DNA of 64,000 nt from Burkholderiales bacterium PBB2 (GTDB taxonomy: Bacteria > Pseudomonadota > Gammaproteobacteria > Burkholderiales > Burkholderiaceae_C). Positions 1 to 8,969 of the stretch are shown here, in pieces (positions within the stretch are counted from its first letter, which is position 1; every line of letters starts with the position of its first letter). The stretch spans positions 48,283-112,282 of the forward strand of contig NKIM01000015.1 of assembly GCA_002255955.1 (NCBI GenBank), read 5' to 3'. The position numbers and the translations under genes are program-made. The notes under the pieces are model-generated. The model searched no databases, was not told the DNA's origin, and saw only the letters and a program-made list of their open reading frames with translations.

Positions 1-132
1 GCTGTAGCCGCTGACCTCAATGAAGGCCGCATTGCAATGCAGGATGCGGCCTTTGAGGTCGGTGGTGGACACCAGGGTGCGGCCGCTGGGGAAAGGGAAT
101 TCCTGCTGGCTGATGGGAAGATTGCTTCGCAT
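1..132 (-). CDS. PAS-domain methyl-accepting chemotaxis protein, N-terminal fragment
   Basis: Only the first 44 codons lie in the window; the gene runs off the left edge. The protein begins MRSNLPISQQEFPF and continues with VSTTDLKGRILHCNAAF and IEVSGYS. That is the start of the PAS domain found at the N-terminus of Aer-like chemoreceptors: a polar N-cap, then the first strands around STTDLKGRI and the N-x-AF-x-x-SGYS segment. Such receptors sense redox or energy state through a PAS cofactor and signal through a C-terminal MCP domain, which is not visible here. The ATG at 132 matches the family start. The 144 bp between this start and the xth stop hold no obvious gene. Family assignment is good; ligand unknown. 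Confidence 0.75.
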   Translation of the reverse strand, partial: MRSNLPISQQEFPFPSGRTLVSTTDLKGRILHCNAAFIEVSGYS

Positions 133-276
133 GGGCAGCGTCCTCGCGCGGCAGAGCGCCCGTGGCCGCTGGTGCACCCGGCGGCATCCGCGTCTGCTGG
201 GCGCAGTATCCCGCGGCCAGGCGCTTCATGACCAGCCCCCGCTGCAGGACAGGACGGGACGGGGCGGGGCGAGCGA

Positions 277-1041
277 TCAGCCCAGTTCCACCCAGACCGG
301 CGCGTGGTCGCTGGGGCGCTCGTTCTTGCGCGGTGCGCGGTCGATGGCGCAAGACTTGACCCTGGGCTGCAGGGCGGCGCTGGCCAGGATGTGGTCGATG
401 CGCAGGCCCTGGTTCTTGCGGAAGGCCAGGTTGCGGTAGTCCCACCAGCTCCAGCTCTTGGGGGCCTGCTCGAAGAGGCGGAAGGCGTCGCACAGCGGCA
501 GTTCGATCAGGGCCTGGAAATGCGCCCGTTCCTGCGGCGTGCAGTGGATCTGGCCGGCCCAAGCCACCGGGTCATAGACATCCCGATCTTCCGGCGCGAT
601 GTTGAAGTCGCCCATCAGGAGCAGGTTCGGGTGGGCCTGCAACTCGGCCGCCACGAAGCCACGCAAGGCCTCCAGCCAGGCCATCTTGTAGACAAACTTG
701 TCGCTGTCAGGCGCTTGGCCGTTGGGGAAATAGGCGCCGATGCAGCGCACACCCTCGACGGTGCCAGTGATGACGCGCGCCTGCGGGTCTTCGAAGCCGG
801 GGATGTTCTTCACCACATCGATTGCGACGCTGCGGCTGATCAAGGCTACGCCGTTGTAGGTCTTCTGGCCGAAGAACTGCACCTGCCAGCCCGCGGCTTC
901 GAAGTCCGGCTGCGGGAACTTGTCATCGGTCAGTTTCGTTTCCTGCAGCACCAGGCCATCGACCGGGTTGGCCGCCAGCCAGTCCAGCACCTGGGGCAGG
1001 CGAACGGCCAGGGAGTTGACGTTCCAGGTGGCGAATTTCAT
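277..1041 (-). CDS. xth: Exodeoxyribonuclease III (AP endonuclease)
   Basis: 254 aa, the usual length for the ExoIII/Xth family. It cleaves 5' of abasic sites in base-excision repair and has 3'-to-5' exonuclease and 3'-phosphatase activity. The N-terminus MKFATWNVNSL carries the conserved metal-site Asn. LQETKL carries the catalytic Glu, MGDFNIAPEDRDVYDP the Asp/Asn pair, and RIDHILAS and SDHAPVWVEL the C-terminal Asp-His residues. The ATG at 1041 fits the family. The gene lies downstream of phoR on the same strand but is separated from it by a strong hairpin, so it is probably its own transcription unit. Confidence 0.95.
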   Translation of the reverse strand: MKFATWNVNSLAVRLPQVLDWLAANPVDGLVLQETKLTDDKFPQPDFEAAGWQVQFFGQKTYNGVALISRSVAIDVVKNIPGFEDPQARVITGTVEGVRCIGAYFPNGQAPDSDKFVYKMAWLEALRGFVAAELQAHPNLLLMGDFNIAPEDRDVYDPVAWAGQIHCTPQERAHFQALIELPLCDAFRLFEQAPKSWSWWDYRNLAFRKNQGLRIDHILASAALQPRVKSCAIDRAPRKNERPSDHAPVWVELG

Positions 1042-1070
1042 GGGCAGGGCTCCAGAGCAGGGATCGGGTC

Positions 1071-1114
1071 AAAAGGACGCAGGGCCGGCAGCTTAACGCG
1101 TCTGCCGGCCCTGC
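1071..1114 (-). terminator. Hairpin after phoR, probable terminator
   Basis: A perfect 13-bp stem (GCAGGGCCGGCAG paired with CTGCCGGCCCTGC, 10-nt loop) lies 25 bp past the phoR stop. In the minus direction it is followed by GTCCTTTT, a short T stretch. It probably ends the pst-pho transcript before xth. The T tract is weak, so termination may be incomplete. Confidence 0.55.
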
Positions 1115-1139
1115 TTGCGATGAAGGCGCTTGTCTGGAC

Positions 1140-2462
1140 TCAGGGCTGGGCCTGGCGCACGCGTGAGGGCGGCAGCAACAGGGTGAAGCGGCTGCCCTGG
1201 CCGACTTCGCTCTGCACTTGCAGCTCACCGCCGTGGCGCTGCATCACATGCTTGACGATGGACAGACCCAGGCCGGTGCCGCCGGTTTCGCGGTTGCGGC
1301 TGCCATCGACGCGGTAGAAGCGCTCGGTCAGTCGCGGCAGGTGTTCACGGGCGATGCCGGGGCCGGTGTCGGTGACCGAGATTTCGCCGTGGCCGTCGGC
1401 AGCCAGGCGCCAGCTCAGTTCGATTTCGCCACCCTCGGGGGTGTAACGCACGGCATTGCTGAGCAGATTGCTGATGGCGCTGATCAGCTCGGTCTCAACC
1501 CCTGCCAGCTCCAGCGCGCCGACTTCGCCGATCTTGAGCTGATGCCGGCCGTTGGACAGGGCCTTGGCATCGGTGCCCAGGCGCAGGAACAGAGGCCCCA
1601 GGCCGATCCAGCGGTCCGAGCCGGGGCGTGGGCTGCCTTCCAGCTGGGCCAGGGTCAGCAGGTCGCTGACCAGGCTCAGCATGCGCTCGGTCTGCTGGCC
1701 CATCAGGGTCAGCACCCGGCGGCGTTCGGGCTCGCTCAGGGGCAGGGAGCTCATGGTTTCGATGAAGCCGCTGAGCACCGTCAGGGGCGTGCGAATCTCG
1801 TGCGAGACATTGGCGACGAAATCGCGGCGCATGGCTTCGGCGCGTTCACGCTCGGTCACGTCCTGGCTCAGCACCAGGCGCAGGCCATCACCGTAGGGTC
1901 GCACGATCACCGACAGCGTGCCCGAACCGCGCGAGCTGGTCAGCAGCAGGGGCTCGTTGAACCGGCCGGCCTGCAAGTAGCTCACGAAGCTGGGATAGCG
2001 GACCAGGTTGGTGATGCGCTGCTGCAGATCGCGCTGCGGATCGAGCGCGAAATGGTCGGCCGCGACACGGTTGCACCAGGTGACATGGTCGTGGGCATCG
2101 AGCATCAGCACGCCGTTGGGCGAGGCCTCGATGGCCGACAGGAACTGCTGCAGCTGCAGGCGTTCGTGGGCGATGGCCCGGTCGCGCTTGCGCAAGGCGC
2201 GCTCGATCAGATAGGCGAGGTCGCCCCAGTAGCCGCTGCTGCGCGGCGCATCGCCGGGCTGCTTTTCGCGCAGCCACTGCATCAGGCGACGGATGCGCAA
2301 GGTGTCAATCAGCAGCAGCGCGACGATGGCGCTGACCACGCCCAGCCATTCGCTGAGCTGGGGGTAGCCCGTCAGCGTGCCGATGCCGCGCCCGGCCAGG
2401 TCACCGGCAAACACGATCAAACCCACCAAAGCCAGGCGGGGGAGAAAACCGATCACCGTCAT
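1140..2462 (-). CDS. phoR: Phosphate regulon sensor histidine kinase PhoR
   Basis: 440 aa. Membrane-bound sensor kinase that phosphorylates PhoB when phosphate is low. Order of parts: two hydrophobic segments at about residues 5-55, a charged linker, a PAS domain (SPNGVLMLDAHDHVTWCN), a HisKA domain with NVSHEIRTPLTVL carrying the phospho-acceptor His, and an HATPase domain (N box SNLLSNAVRYTPEGG, G1 DTGPGIA, G2 GGTGLGLSIVKHV). Like other PhoR proteins it has almost no periplasmic loop, consistent with sensing through PstSCAB-PhoU. It is the last gene of the pst-pho cluster, 31 bp after phoB. Confidence 0.96.
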   Translation of the reverse strand: MTVIGFLPRLALVGLIVFAGDLAGRGIGTLTGYPQLSEWLGVVSAIVALLLIDTLRIRRLMQWLREKQPGDAPRSSGYWGDLAYLIERALRKRDRAIAHERLQLQQFLSAIEASPNGVLMLDAHDHVTWCNRVAADHFALDPQRDLQQRITNLVRYPSFVSYLQAGRFNEPLLLTSSRGSGTLSVIVRPYGDGLRLVLSQDVTERERAEAMRRDFVANVSHEIRTPLTVLSGFIETMSSLPLSEPERRRVLTLMGQQTERMLSLVSDLLTLAQLEGSPRPGSDRWIGLGPLFLRLGTDAKALSNGRHQLKIGEVGALELAGVETELISAISNLLSNAVRYTPEGGEIELSWRLAADGHGEISVTDTGPGIAREHLPRLTERFYRVDGSRNRETGGTGLGLSIVKHVMQRHGGELQVQSEVGQGSRFTLLLPPSRVRQAQP

Positions 2463-2493
2463 GAAGGGCGCTTTCCGGGCGAGGGCGGCGTCA

Positions 2494-3195
2494 TCAGGCC
2501 GACAGGGGCTGGGCTTGCTGCGACAGGCGGTAGCCGGCGCCGCGCACAGTCTCGATCATGCGCGCACATTGCACGCGCTCCAGCGCTTCGCGCAGGCGCT
2601 TGACGTGCACGTCCACGGTGCGCTCTTCGATGAAGACATGGTCGCCCCAGACCCGGTCCAGCAGCTGCGAGCGGCTGTGCACGCGCTCGGGGTGGCTCAT
2701 GAAGAAGTGCAGCAGGCGGAACTCGGTCGGGCCCAGCTTGACCTCGGCGCCATCGCGGCTGACGCGGCGGGTGCCGGGGTCCAGGCTCAAGCCGCCGATC
2801 ACCACCACCGAATCCAGCGCCTCGGGCGCCTTGCGGCGCAGCACCGCGCGGATGCGGGCCAGCAACTCGTTGGTCGAGAAGGGCTTGGTCAGGTAGTCAT
2901 CGGCCCCGGCGTCCAGGCCCGAGACCTTGTCGGTCTCCTCGGCGCGGGCAGTCAGCATGATGATGGGCAGGTCCTTGGTGCGCTGCTGGCCGCGCCACTG
3001 GCGGGCCAGGGCCAGGCCGCTCTGGCCGGGCAGCATCCAGTCCAGCACCACCAGATCGGGCAGCACCCGGTCGACTTCGTACTGGGCCTGGTCGGCGCTG
3101 CTGGCCAGGGTGACTTCAAACCCGGAGTGGCGCAGATTGATGGAGATAAGTTCGGCAATGGCCGACTCGTCTTCGACAACAAGAATCCTCGACAT
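2494..3195 (-). CDS. phoB: Phosphate regulon response regulator PhoB
   Basis: 233 aa, OmpR/PhoB class. The receiver domain (1-120) has acidic pocket residues in VVEDESAI, the phospho-acceptor Asp in VVLDWMLPG, the conserved Thr in MLTARAEE and Lys in LTKPFS. The C-terminal winged-helix domain (about 135-230) contains LGPTEFRLLHFFM and RTVDVHVKRLREAL, typical of PhoB. It should bind Pho boxes such as the one upstream of pstS in this window. It sits between phoU and phoR with gaps of about 30 bp, so co-transcription is likely. Confidence 0.97.
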   Translation of the reverse strand: MSRILVVEDESAIAELISINLRHSGFEVTLASSADQAQYEVDRVLPDLVVLDWMLPGQSGLALARQWRGQQRTKDLPIIMLTARAEETDKVSGLDAGADDYLTKPFSTNELLARIRAVLRRKAPEALDSVVVIGGLSLDPGTRRVSRDGAEVKLGPTEFRLLHFFMSHPERVHSRSQLLDRVWGDHVFIEERTVDVHVKRLREALERVQCARMIETVRGAGYRLSQQAQPLSA

Positions 3196-3224
3196 GCTGT
3201 GCTTCTTCTTTTCGTTGGGGTTGA

Positions 3225-3938
3225 TCAGTCTTTGAGGGCCACAGATTCCACGGTGTCCATGGGGTTGTGGCGGATGTCCGTGCCCTTGACGATGTAGATG
3301 ATCTGCTCGGCCAGGTTCTTGGCGTGGTCACCGACGCGCTCGATGGCCTTGGCAACGAACACCAGATCGATGGAGGCCGAGATGGTGCGCGGGTCTTCCA
3401 TCATGTAAGTGATGAGCTTGCGCATCAGGCCGTCGAATTCCTGGTCGATCTGGTTGTCCTGCTTGATCACTTCCAGGGCCTGCACGGTGTCCAGGCGGGC
3501 GAAGGCGTCCAGGGCCTTGCGCAGCGAGGCGGTGGCCAGCTCGGCTTCGAAAGAGATGTCACCCACCGGCAGGCGCAGGCGGCTGAACACGCCCGAGTTG
3601 ATCAGGCGGTGCACGGTGCGGGCGATGCGGGCCGCTTCGTCACCGACGCGTTCGAGGTTGCCGATGGTCTTGGAGATGGCGATCAAGAGGCGCAGATCGC
3701 GGGCGGTGGGCTGGCGCAGGGCGATGATGGCCGAGAGGTCGTGGTCGATCTCGACTTCCATCTGGTTGACGCGCTCTTCGGCCACCAGCACGCGCGAGGC
3801 GATTTCGCCATCGAAGGAGGTCAGGGCCGACACGGCCAGTTCCACCTGCGATTCCACCATGCCACCCATTTCCAGCACGCGGGTCGAGATACCGCTCAGT
3901 TCCAGATCGAACTGGCTCGACAGATGTTTGTCACCCAT
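3225..3938 (-). CDS. phoU: Phosphate transport system regulator PhoU
   Basis: 237 aa, full length. PhoU is a cytoplasmic helical protein of two three-helix bundles that links the Pst transporter to PhoR and represses Pho signalling when phosphate is plentiful. Visible marks: SQFDLELSGIS at the N-terminus, the metal-binding repeats LERVGDEAARIA and IERVGDHAKNLAEQI (the E-R-V-G-D-x-A signature occurs twice, once per bundle), and RQPTARDLRLL between them. It lies between pstB and phoB on the same strand. Confidence 0.96.
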   Translation of the reverse strand: MGDKHLSSQFDLELSGISTRVLEMGGMVESQVELAVSALTSFDGEIASRVLVAEERVNQMEVEIDHDLSAIIALRQPTARDLRLLIAISKTIGNLERVGDEAARIARTVHRLINSGVFSRLRLPVGDISFEAELATASLRKALDAFARLDTVQALEVIKQDNQIDQEFDGLMRKLITYMMEDPRTISASIDLVFVAKAIERVGDHAKNLAEQIIYIVKGTDIRHNPMDTVESVALKD

Positions 3939-4021
3939 GACTTCTACCTTTGCGAATTTGAATCAATCGTTGCAGTCTAACGAGCAGCTTGCGCTGAGTG
4001 GCGGCTGCGCCGCCCGCGGGC

Positions 4022-4870
4022 TCAACCGAAGCGGCCGGTGATGTAGTCTTCGGTTTCCTTGCGCTTGGGCTTCATGAAGACCTCGCGTGTGGCGCCGTAT
4101 TCCACCAGCTCACCCAGGTACATATAGGCCACGAAATCGGACACGCGCGCCGCCTGCTGCATGCTGTGCGTCACGATCACGATGGTGTACTTGCTCTTGA
4201 GCTCTTGCAGCAGCTCTTCGATCTTGGCGGTGGCGATCGGGTCCAGGGCCGAGCAGGGCTCGTCCAGCAGCAGCACTTCGGGCTCCAGGGCGATGGCGCG
4301 AGCGATCACCAGACGCTGTTGCTGGCCGCCGGACAGGCTCAGGCCGCTGCTGTCCAATCGGTCCTTCACTTCATTCCACAGGGCGGCTTGGCGCAAAGAG
4401 CGCTCCACCGTTTCGTCCAGCTGGGCGCGGTCCTTGACGCCCAGCAGGCGCAGGCCGTAGGCCACGTTTTCGTAGATGGACTTGGGGAAGGGGTTGGGCT
4501 TCTGGAACACCATGCCGACGCGGCGGCGCAGCTGGGCCACGTTGACGCTGCGGTCGAAGATGTTCTTCTGGTCCAGCTGCACCTCGCCTTCGATGCGGCA
4601 GCCGTCCACCAGATCGTTCATGCGGTTGAAGCAGCGCAGCAGGGTGGACTTGCCGCAGCCGCTGGGGCCGATGAAGGCGACCACATGGCCGCGCGGGATG
4701 TTCAGCGAGACGTTGTGCAGGGCCTGCTTGGCACCGTAGAACAGGTTCAGGTTCTTGACCGCCAGGGCCACGTCCAGTTCTTCCAGCGGCTTGAGCGGCA
4801 CGGCCGACTCCGGCACGGCGGTCGAGATCTTCAGCTTGGGCAGTTCGGCGGTTTGGGTGAGGGAGCTCAT
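4022..4870 (-). CDS. pstB: Phosphate ABC transporter ATPase PstB
   Basis: 282 aa. ATP-hydrolysing subunit of the high-affinity phosphate importer. Walker A is GPSGCGKST, the Q loop is [10 protein letters not shown] (typical of PstB), the signature is LSGGQQQRL, Walker B is [13 protein letters not shown] and the H-loop is VTHSMQQA. A poorly conserved extension of about 30 residues precedes the ABC domain. It follows pstA by 62 bp and precedes phoU by 83 bp in the same direction. Confidence 0.97.
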   Translation of the reverse strand: MSSLTQTAELPKLKISTAVPESAVPLKPLEELDVALAVKNLNLFYGAKQALHNVSLNIPRGHVVAFIGPSGCGKSTLLRCFNRMNDLVDGCRIEGEVQLDQKNIFDRSVNVAQLRRRVGMVFQKPNPFPKSIYENVAYGLRLLGVKDRAQLDETVERSLRQAALWNEVKDRLDSSGLSLSGGQQQRLVIARAIALEPEVLLLDEPCSALDPIATAKIEELLQELKSKYTIVIVTHSMQQAARVSDFVAYMYLGELVEYGATREVFMKPKRKETEDYITGRFG

Positions 4871-4932
4871 GAAAGTCTCTCCAGATCAATAGTGTGGGGC
4901 AGAGTGTGGGGCAGGGCGATGCGCGCGGGGCA

Positions 4933-6588
4933 TCAGACCGAGTCCAGCTCTTTGAATTTTTCGCGCAGACGGTTGCGCATGCGGATGGCGGTCAGGTTCA
5001 GGCCAATGATGACCACGACCAGCAGCATGGCGGTCGCGTAGACCAGGGGCCGTGCGGCTTCGACATTGGGGCTCTGGAAACCCACATCGTAGATGTGGAA
5101 GCCCAGGTGCATGAACTTGCGCTCCAGGTGCAGGAAGGGGAAGAAGCTGTCCAACGGCAGGGCCGGCGCCAGCTTGACCACGCCCACCAGCATCAGCGGG
5201 GCCACTTCGCCGGCGGCGCGAGCCACGGCGAGGATCAGGCCGGTCATCATGGCCGGGCTGGCGATGGGCAACACGGTGCGCCACAGGGTCTCGGCCTTGG
5301 TGGCGCCCAGGGCCAGGCTGCCTTCGCGCACCGAGCGGGGCACGCGGGCCAGGCCTTCTTCGGTGGCCACAATCACCACCGGCAGGGTCAGCAGGGCCAG
5401 GGTCAGAGCCGACCACAGGATGCCGGGGCTGCCGAAGGTCGGGCCGGGCAGGGCTTCGGGGAAGAACAGGCGGTCGATATTGCCGCCCAGGAAGTAGACG
5501 AAGAAGCCCAGGCCGAACACACCGTAAACGATGGAGGGCACGCCGGCCAGGTTGTTCACCGAGATGCGGATGATGCGGATCAGGGTGCCTTGCTTGGCGT
5601 ATTCGCGCATATAGATGCCGGCCATGATGCCCAGCGGCGTCACGATCACGGCCATCAGTAGCACCATCATCACCGTGCCGAAGATGGCGGGGAAGATGCC
5701 GCCTTCGGTGTTGGCTTCACGCGGGTCGTCCCAGATGAACTCGCCCAGCTTCTTGGCGTAGTGGCTGATCTTGTCGAACAGGCCCATGGTGTTGGCGCGG
5801 TAGACGTCGGCCACCTGGGCCAGCGGCACTTCCACTTCGCGGCCATCGGCCACGCGGGCGACGAAGCTGTCACGGGCCAGCTGCTTGCGCAGGGCGTCGG
5901 TCTTTTCCTGCAGGGCGCCGAACTGCTGGTTCAGCGCTTCGCGCTTGGCCGTCAGTGCGGCCTTGGCGGCCTCATCGAGATGGTCTTCCAGTTGCAGGCG
6001 GCGCTCGCTCAGGCGCAGGCGCTCGAGCTCGAAGTTGACCTTGCCGATCTCTTGCTTCTCCAACTTGTGGATTTGCATGAACAGGTCTTGGGCGCGAGCG
6101 GTGCGCTCTTGCAACTGTGCCCAGGCTTCTTCGCCGCTGGCGACCAGCTGGCCTTCTTGCTTGACCGAGATCAGGTGGCCGTAGAAGTTGCCCCACTCGC
6201 GGCGCTCGACGGTGATGACATCGTGCGGCTTCGATTGCTCGCCCAGCAAGGGCAGGGGGAACCAGCGGAAGTCCACACCCGACACATCGCGGTTGCCCAT
6301 CTTGATGAGCACGCGGTCGGTGAAAGTCGCGTCGCCCGGGATCACGAAGCCCGCTTCGCGCAGGCGGCGCACGGCCACCTCTTCGCGTTCACGGATTTCG
6401 CCGATCAGGCCGATGGTGGAGCCATCGCGCTCCTTGTAAGTGGTCTCGATGACCGGCTTGGGCCAGAAGTGGCCGAGGCCACGCAGGGCCGTCAGGGCCA
6501 TCACGCCGGCCACAGCCAGCACGGAGACTGCCACGGCGCCGGCGGTGAGCCAGATCCAGGGCGAGCCGCTTTTGAACCAGTCTTTCAT
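4933..6588 (-). CDS. pstA: Phosphate ABC transporter permease PstA, long form
   Basis: 551 aa, nearly twice the E. coli PstA length. Residues 1-250 hold one N-terminal membrane segment (about 13-36) and a large, probably periplasmic domain containing a helical, coiled-coil-like stretch rich in Glu, Arg and Leu (about 160-235). The C-terminal 290 residues are the canonical permease with the EAA-like loop VPRSVREGSLALGATKAETLW. Long PstA proteins of this design are known in many proteobacteria, paired with long PstC proteins as here. The start follows pstC by 16 bp. Confidence 0.95.
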   Translation of the reverse strand: MKDWFKSGSPWIWLTAGAVAVSVLAVAGVMALTALRGLGHFWPKPVIETTYKERDGSTIGLIGEIREREEVAVRRLREAGFVIPGDATFTDRVLIKMGNRDVSGVDFRWFPLPLLGEQSKPHDVITVERREWGNFYGHLISVKQEGQLVASGEEAWAQLQERTARAQDLFMQIHKLEKQEIGKVNFELERLRLSERRLQLEDHLDEAAKAALTAKREALNQQFGALQEKTDALRKQLARDSFVARVADGREVEVPLAQVADVYRANTMGLFDKISHYAKKLGEFIWDDPREANTEGGIFPAIFGTVMMVLLMAVIVTPLGIMAGIYMREYAKQGTLIRIIRISVNNLAGVPSIVYGVFGLGFFVYFLGGNIDRLFFPEALPGPTFGSPGILWSALTLALLTLPVVIVATEEGLARVPRSVREGSLALGATKAETLWRTVLPIASPAMMTGLILAVARAAGEVAPLMLVGVVKLAPALPLDSFFPFLHLERKFMHLGFHIYDVGFQSPNVEAARPLVYATAMLLVVVIIGLNLTAIRMRNRLREKFKELDSV

Positions 6589-6604
6589 GATTGATCGTGC
6601 TCCG

Positions 6605-8863
6605 TCAGATGGTGCTGTACTTCTCGCGCAGACGCTGGCGAATCAGCTCGGCGAGGGTGTTGACGAGGAAGGTGAAGGCGAACAACACCAGGGCGGACAA
6701 GAAGAGCAGGCGGTAGTGCGTTTCACCGACGCCGGCTTCGGGCATTTCGACGCCGATATTGGCGGACAGGGTGCGGAAGCCCGAGAACAGGCTGAAGTCC
6801 ATCACGGCGGTGTTGCCGGTGGCCATCAGCACGATCATGGTTTCACCGACCGCACGGCCCAGGCCGATCATCACGGCCGAGAAGATGCCAGGGCTGGCGG
6901 TCAGCAGCACCACGCCCATCATGGTTTGCCAGGGCGTGGCACCCAGGGCCAGCGAACCCGAGGTCAGGGACTTGGGCACGCTGAAGATGGCGTCTTCGGC
7001 AATCGAGAAGATGGCCGGCGTGACGGCGAAGCCCATGGCAATGCCCACCACCAGCGAGTTGCGCTGCTCGAAGCTGATGCCGGCGGTGTTGGACAGCCAG
7101 TGCGGCAGGTCACCGGCGAAGAAGGCCGCTTCGATCGGGTGGCCCAGCTGGAAGAAGCCCCAGATCACCACCGCGACGATGGGGATCAGCAGAGCGGCTT
7201 CCCAGCCCAGACCGACGCGCTCGACCAAGCGGCGCGGCATCAGATGCCAGATGTAGGACGCCACGACGATGGCCACCGGCAGGAGCAGCAGGCTCATCAA
7301 CACGCCAGCGAGATTGTTCTCCACCAGCGGCGCCAACCACAGGCCGGCCAGGAAACCCAGAACCACGGTCGGCAGCGCAGCCATGACCTCGATCGAGGGC
7401 TTGACGATTTCGCGCATGCGCTGGGTCATGAAGTAGGCGGTGAAGATCGCGCCCAGGATGGCCAGCGGCATGGCCACGAGCATGGCGTAGGTGGCGGCCT
7501 TGATGGTGCCGTAGGTCAGCGGGGCCAGGCTGAATTTGGGTTCGAAATCGGCGTTCGAAGCCGAGCTCTGCCAGACATAGTCGGGCTGCTCATAGCTCTC
7601 GTACCAGACCTTGCTCCACAGGCTGCTGAAGGAAACTTCCGGGTAGTGGTTGTCCACCGCGGCGGTGTAGACACGGCCGGCTTCGTCCTGCGCCAGGTAG
7701 CCGTTGCCGCGCGGCGGCACGCCGAGCACGGTCAGGGGCTTGTCGCTGAGCTTCTCGACGAAGAGCAGGCGCTGCGAGGTGGCGAAGTAGCTGCCCAGAT
7801 TGCCGGCGGCATCGCCGACGATGAAGCCCTTGCGGAAGAACTCCGGGGCCAGGGCCGTGACGGCAGCCGGCATCGGCTTGAAGTCACGGATGCGGGTCAT
7901 GCTGAAGTTGGCGCCTTCGGTGCGCACCAGGAACCACTGGCTGAGCTCACCCTTGTCGGTGCCGACGATCAGCGAATAGCCGCCGCTCAACATGGTCAGT
8001 GCCGTGACCTTCTGACCCTTGGCCAGCTCCACGGTTTCCAGCAGCTTGGGGGCGCTCTTGTCGCTGATGTTGTAGCGGGCCAGCTTGGCGTCGCCGTGCA
8101 GCACATAGAGCTCGCGTTGCTTGGCTTCCACCACCAGCTGGCGGATGCCGGCGGGCGGGTTGGCGATCTCGGAGCTTTGCACTTCGCTCTTGGTCTCGCC
8201 CGTCATCGCGTTGTTGCTGATGTTCACGGCGGAGAGCAGCAGGCGGCCGTCTTCGGTGACGGCGGCGATGGTCGAGCCATCGTCCGACTGCTGCATGCCG
8301 ATCAGCTGGATGGCGCGGCCTTGCGGGTCCAGCGCCAGCGGTGCTTCGCCGACCGGGTAGGCCAGGGCCGGCGTGATCACGCGCTTGTTGTTGGGGAAGC
8401 TGACCGAAAAACTTTGCTTGACCAGCAGCACGCGGCCATCCGACAGACCGAAGGCCTGCGAGAAGCTGCGACGTTCGCCGGTTTCGGCGCTGGTGATGCG
8501 CACGCCCTCCGGCACGGGCACCTGCACCTGGCCGATGGTCTCGCCCGAGGCGAACTTGAAGAAGGTGATGGCGCCACCTGCGCCAACGCGCGAGCCGATC
8601 TCGCGCTGTTCTTCGCCGGTCAGGGTGAGGGTGGCTTGAGCGTTGCCGCCCGGGGTGGCGAACTGGGCGCGGTGATCAATGCCAGGCGGCATGAACAGCG
8701 GCACCACCACGCTGACCAGGTAGACGAAGATGGCCGACACGGCGACGATGACGCTGAGGCCGCCGACGGTCATCAACTTCTCGAACAGCTTGTCGGTCAG
8801 CAAGCGCCGGCTCATGGCTCGGTCGACGCTGATGGCCGTTTGGGTGGGACTGGCAGTATTCAT
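6605..8863 (-). CDS. pstC: Phosphate ABC transporter permease PstC, long form
   Basis: 752 aa from the ATG at 8863 (MNTASPTQTAIS). An upstream in-frame TTG at 8896 is possible but directly abuts a hairpin, so the ATG is preferred. Residues to about 60 carry one membrane segment. Residues 60-440 form a large soluble, beta-rich domain with WD-like repeats (for example VTEDGRLLLSAVN and KLARYNIS). The C-terminus is the permease core with the loop VPKSLTSGSLALGATPWQTM. The double-length architecture matches that of PstA; the two form the channel for phosphate delivered by PstS. Confidence 0.95.
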   Translation of the reverse strand: MNTASPTQTAISVDRAMSRRLLTDKLFEKLMTVGGLSVIVAVSAIFVYLVSVVVPLFMPPGIDHRAQFATPGGNAQATLTLTGEEQREIGSRVGAGGAITFFKFASGETIGQVQVPVPEGVRITSAETGERRSFSQAFGLSDGRVLLVKQSFSVSFPNNKRVITPALAYPVGEAPLALDPQGRAIQLIGMQQSDDGSTIAAVTEDGRLLLSAVNISNNAMTGETKSEVQSSEIANPPAGIRQLVVEAKQRELYVLHGDAKLARYNISDKSAPKLLETVELAKGQKVTALTMLSGGYSLIVGTDKGELSQWFLVRTEGANFSMTRIRDFKPMPAAVTALAPEFFRKGFIVGDAAGNLGSYFATSQRLLFVEKLSDKPLTVLGVPPRGNGYLAQDEAGRVYTAAVDNHYPEVSFSSLWSKVWYESYEQPDYVWQSSASNADFEPKFSLAPLTYGTIKAATYAMLVAMPLAILGAIFTAYFMTQRMREIVKPSIEVMAALPTVVLGFLAGLWLAPLVENNLAGVLMSLLLLPVAIVVASYIWHLMPRRLVERVGLGWEAALLIPIVAVVIWGFFQLGHPIEAAFFAGDLPHWLSNTAGISFEQRNSLVVGIAMGFAVTPAIFSIAEDAIFSVPKSLTSGSLALGATPWQTMMGVVLLTASPGIFSAVMIGLGRAVGETMIVLMATGNTAVMDFSLFSGFRTLSANIGVEMPEAGVGETHYRLLFLSALVLFAFTFLVNTLAELIRQRLREKYSTI

Positions 8864-8896
8864 GGCTTGGAAAAGTTCCGCGCTGATGGTGGTCAA

Positions 8897-8923
8897 GGGT
8901 GGGCAGGACTGGCCTGCTCACCC
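8897..8923. other. Intercistronic hairpin between the lipoprotein gene and pstC
   Basis: Arms GGGTG-GCAGG and CCTGC-CACCC with a 5-nt loop and one mismatched pair. On the plus strand it is followed by TTTTTCTCTC, so it resembles a terminator for antisense transcription. For the minus-strand operon mRNA it lies just after the pstS-lipoprotein part and could protect that upstream message from 3' decay, giving more PstS than permease. Confidence 0.5.
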
Positions 8924-8969
8924 TTTTTCTCTCAGAGGCTCAAAGAAAGGACAGAGCCAGGTTTTGTAT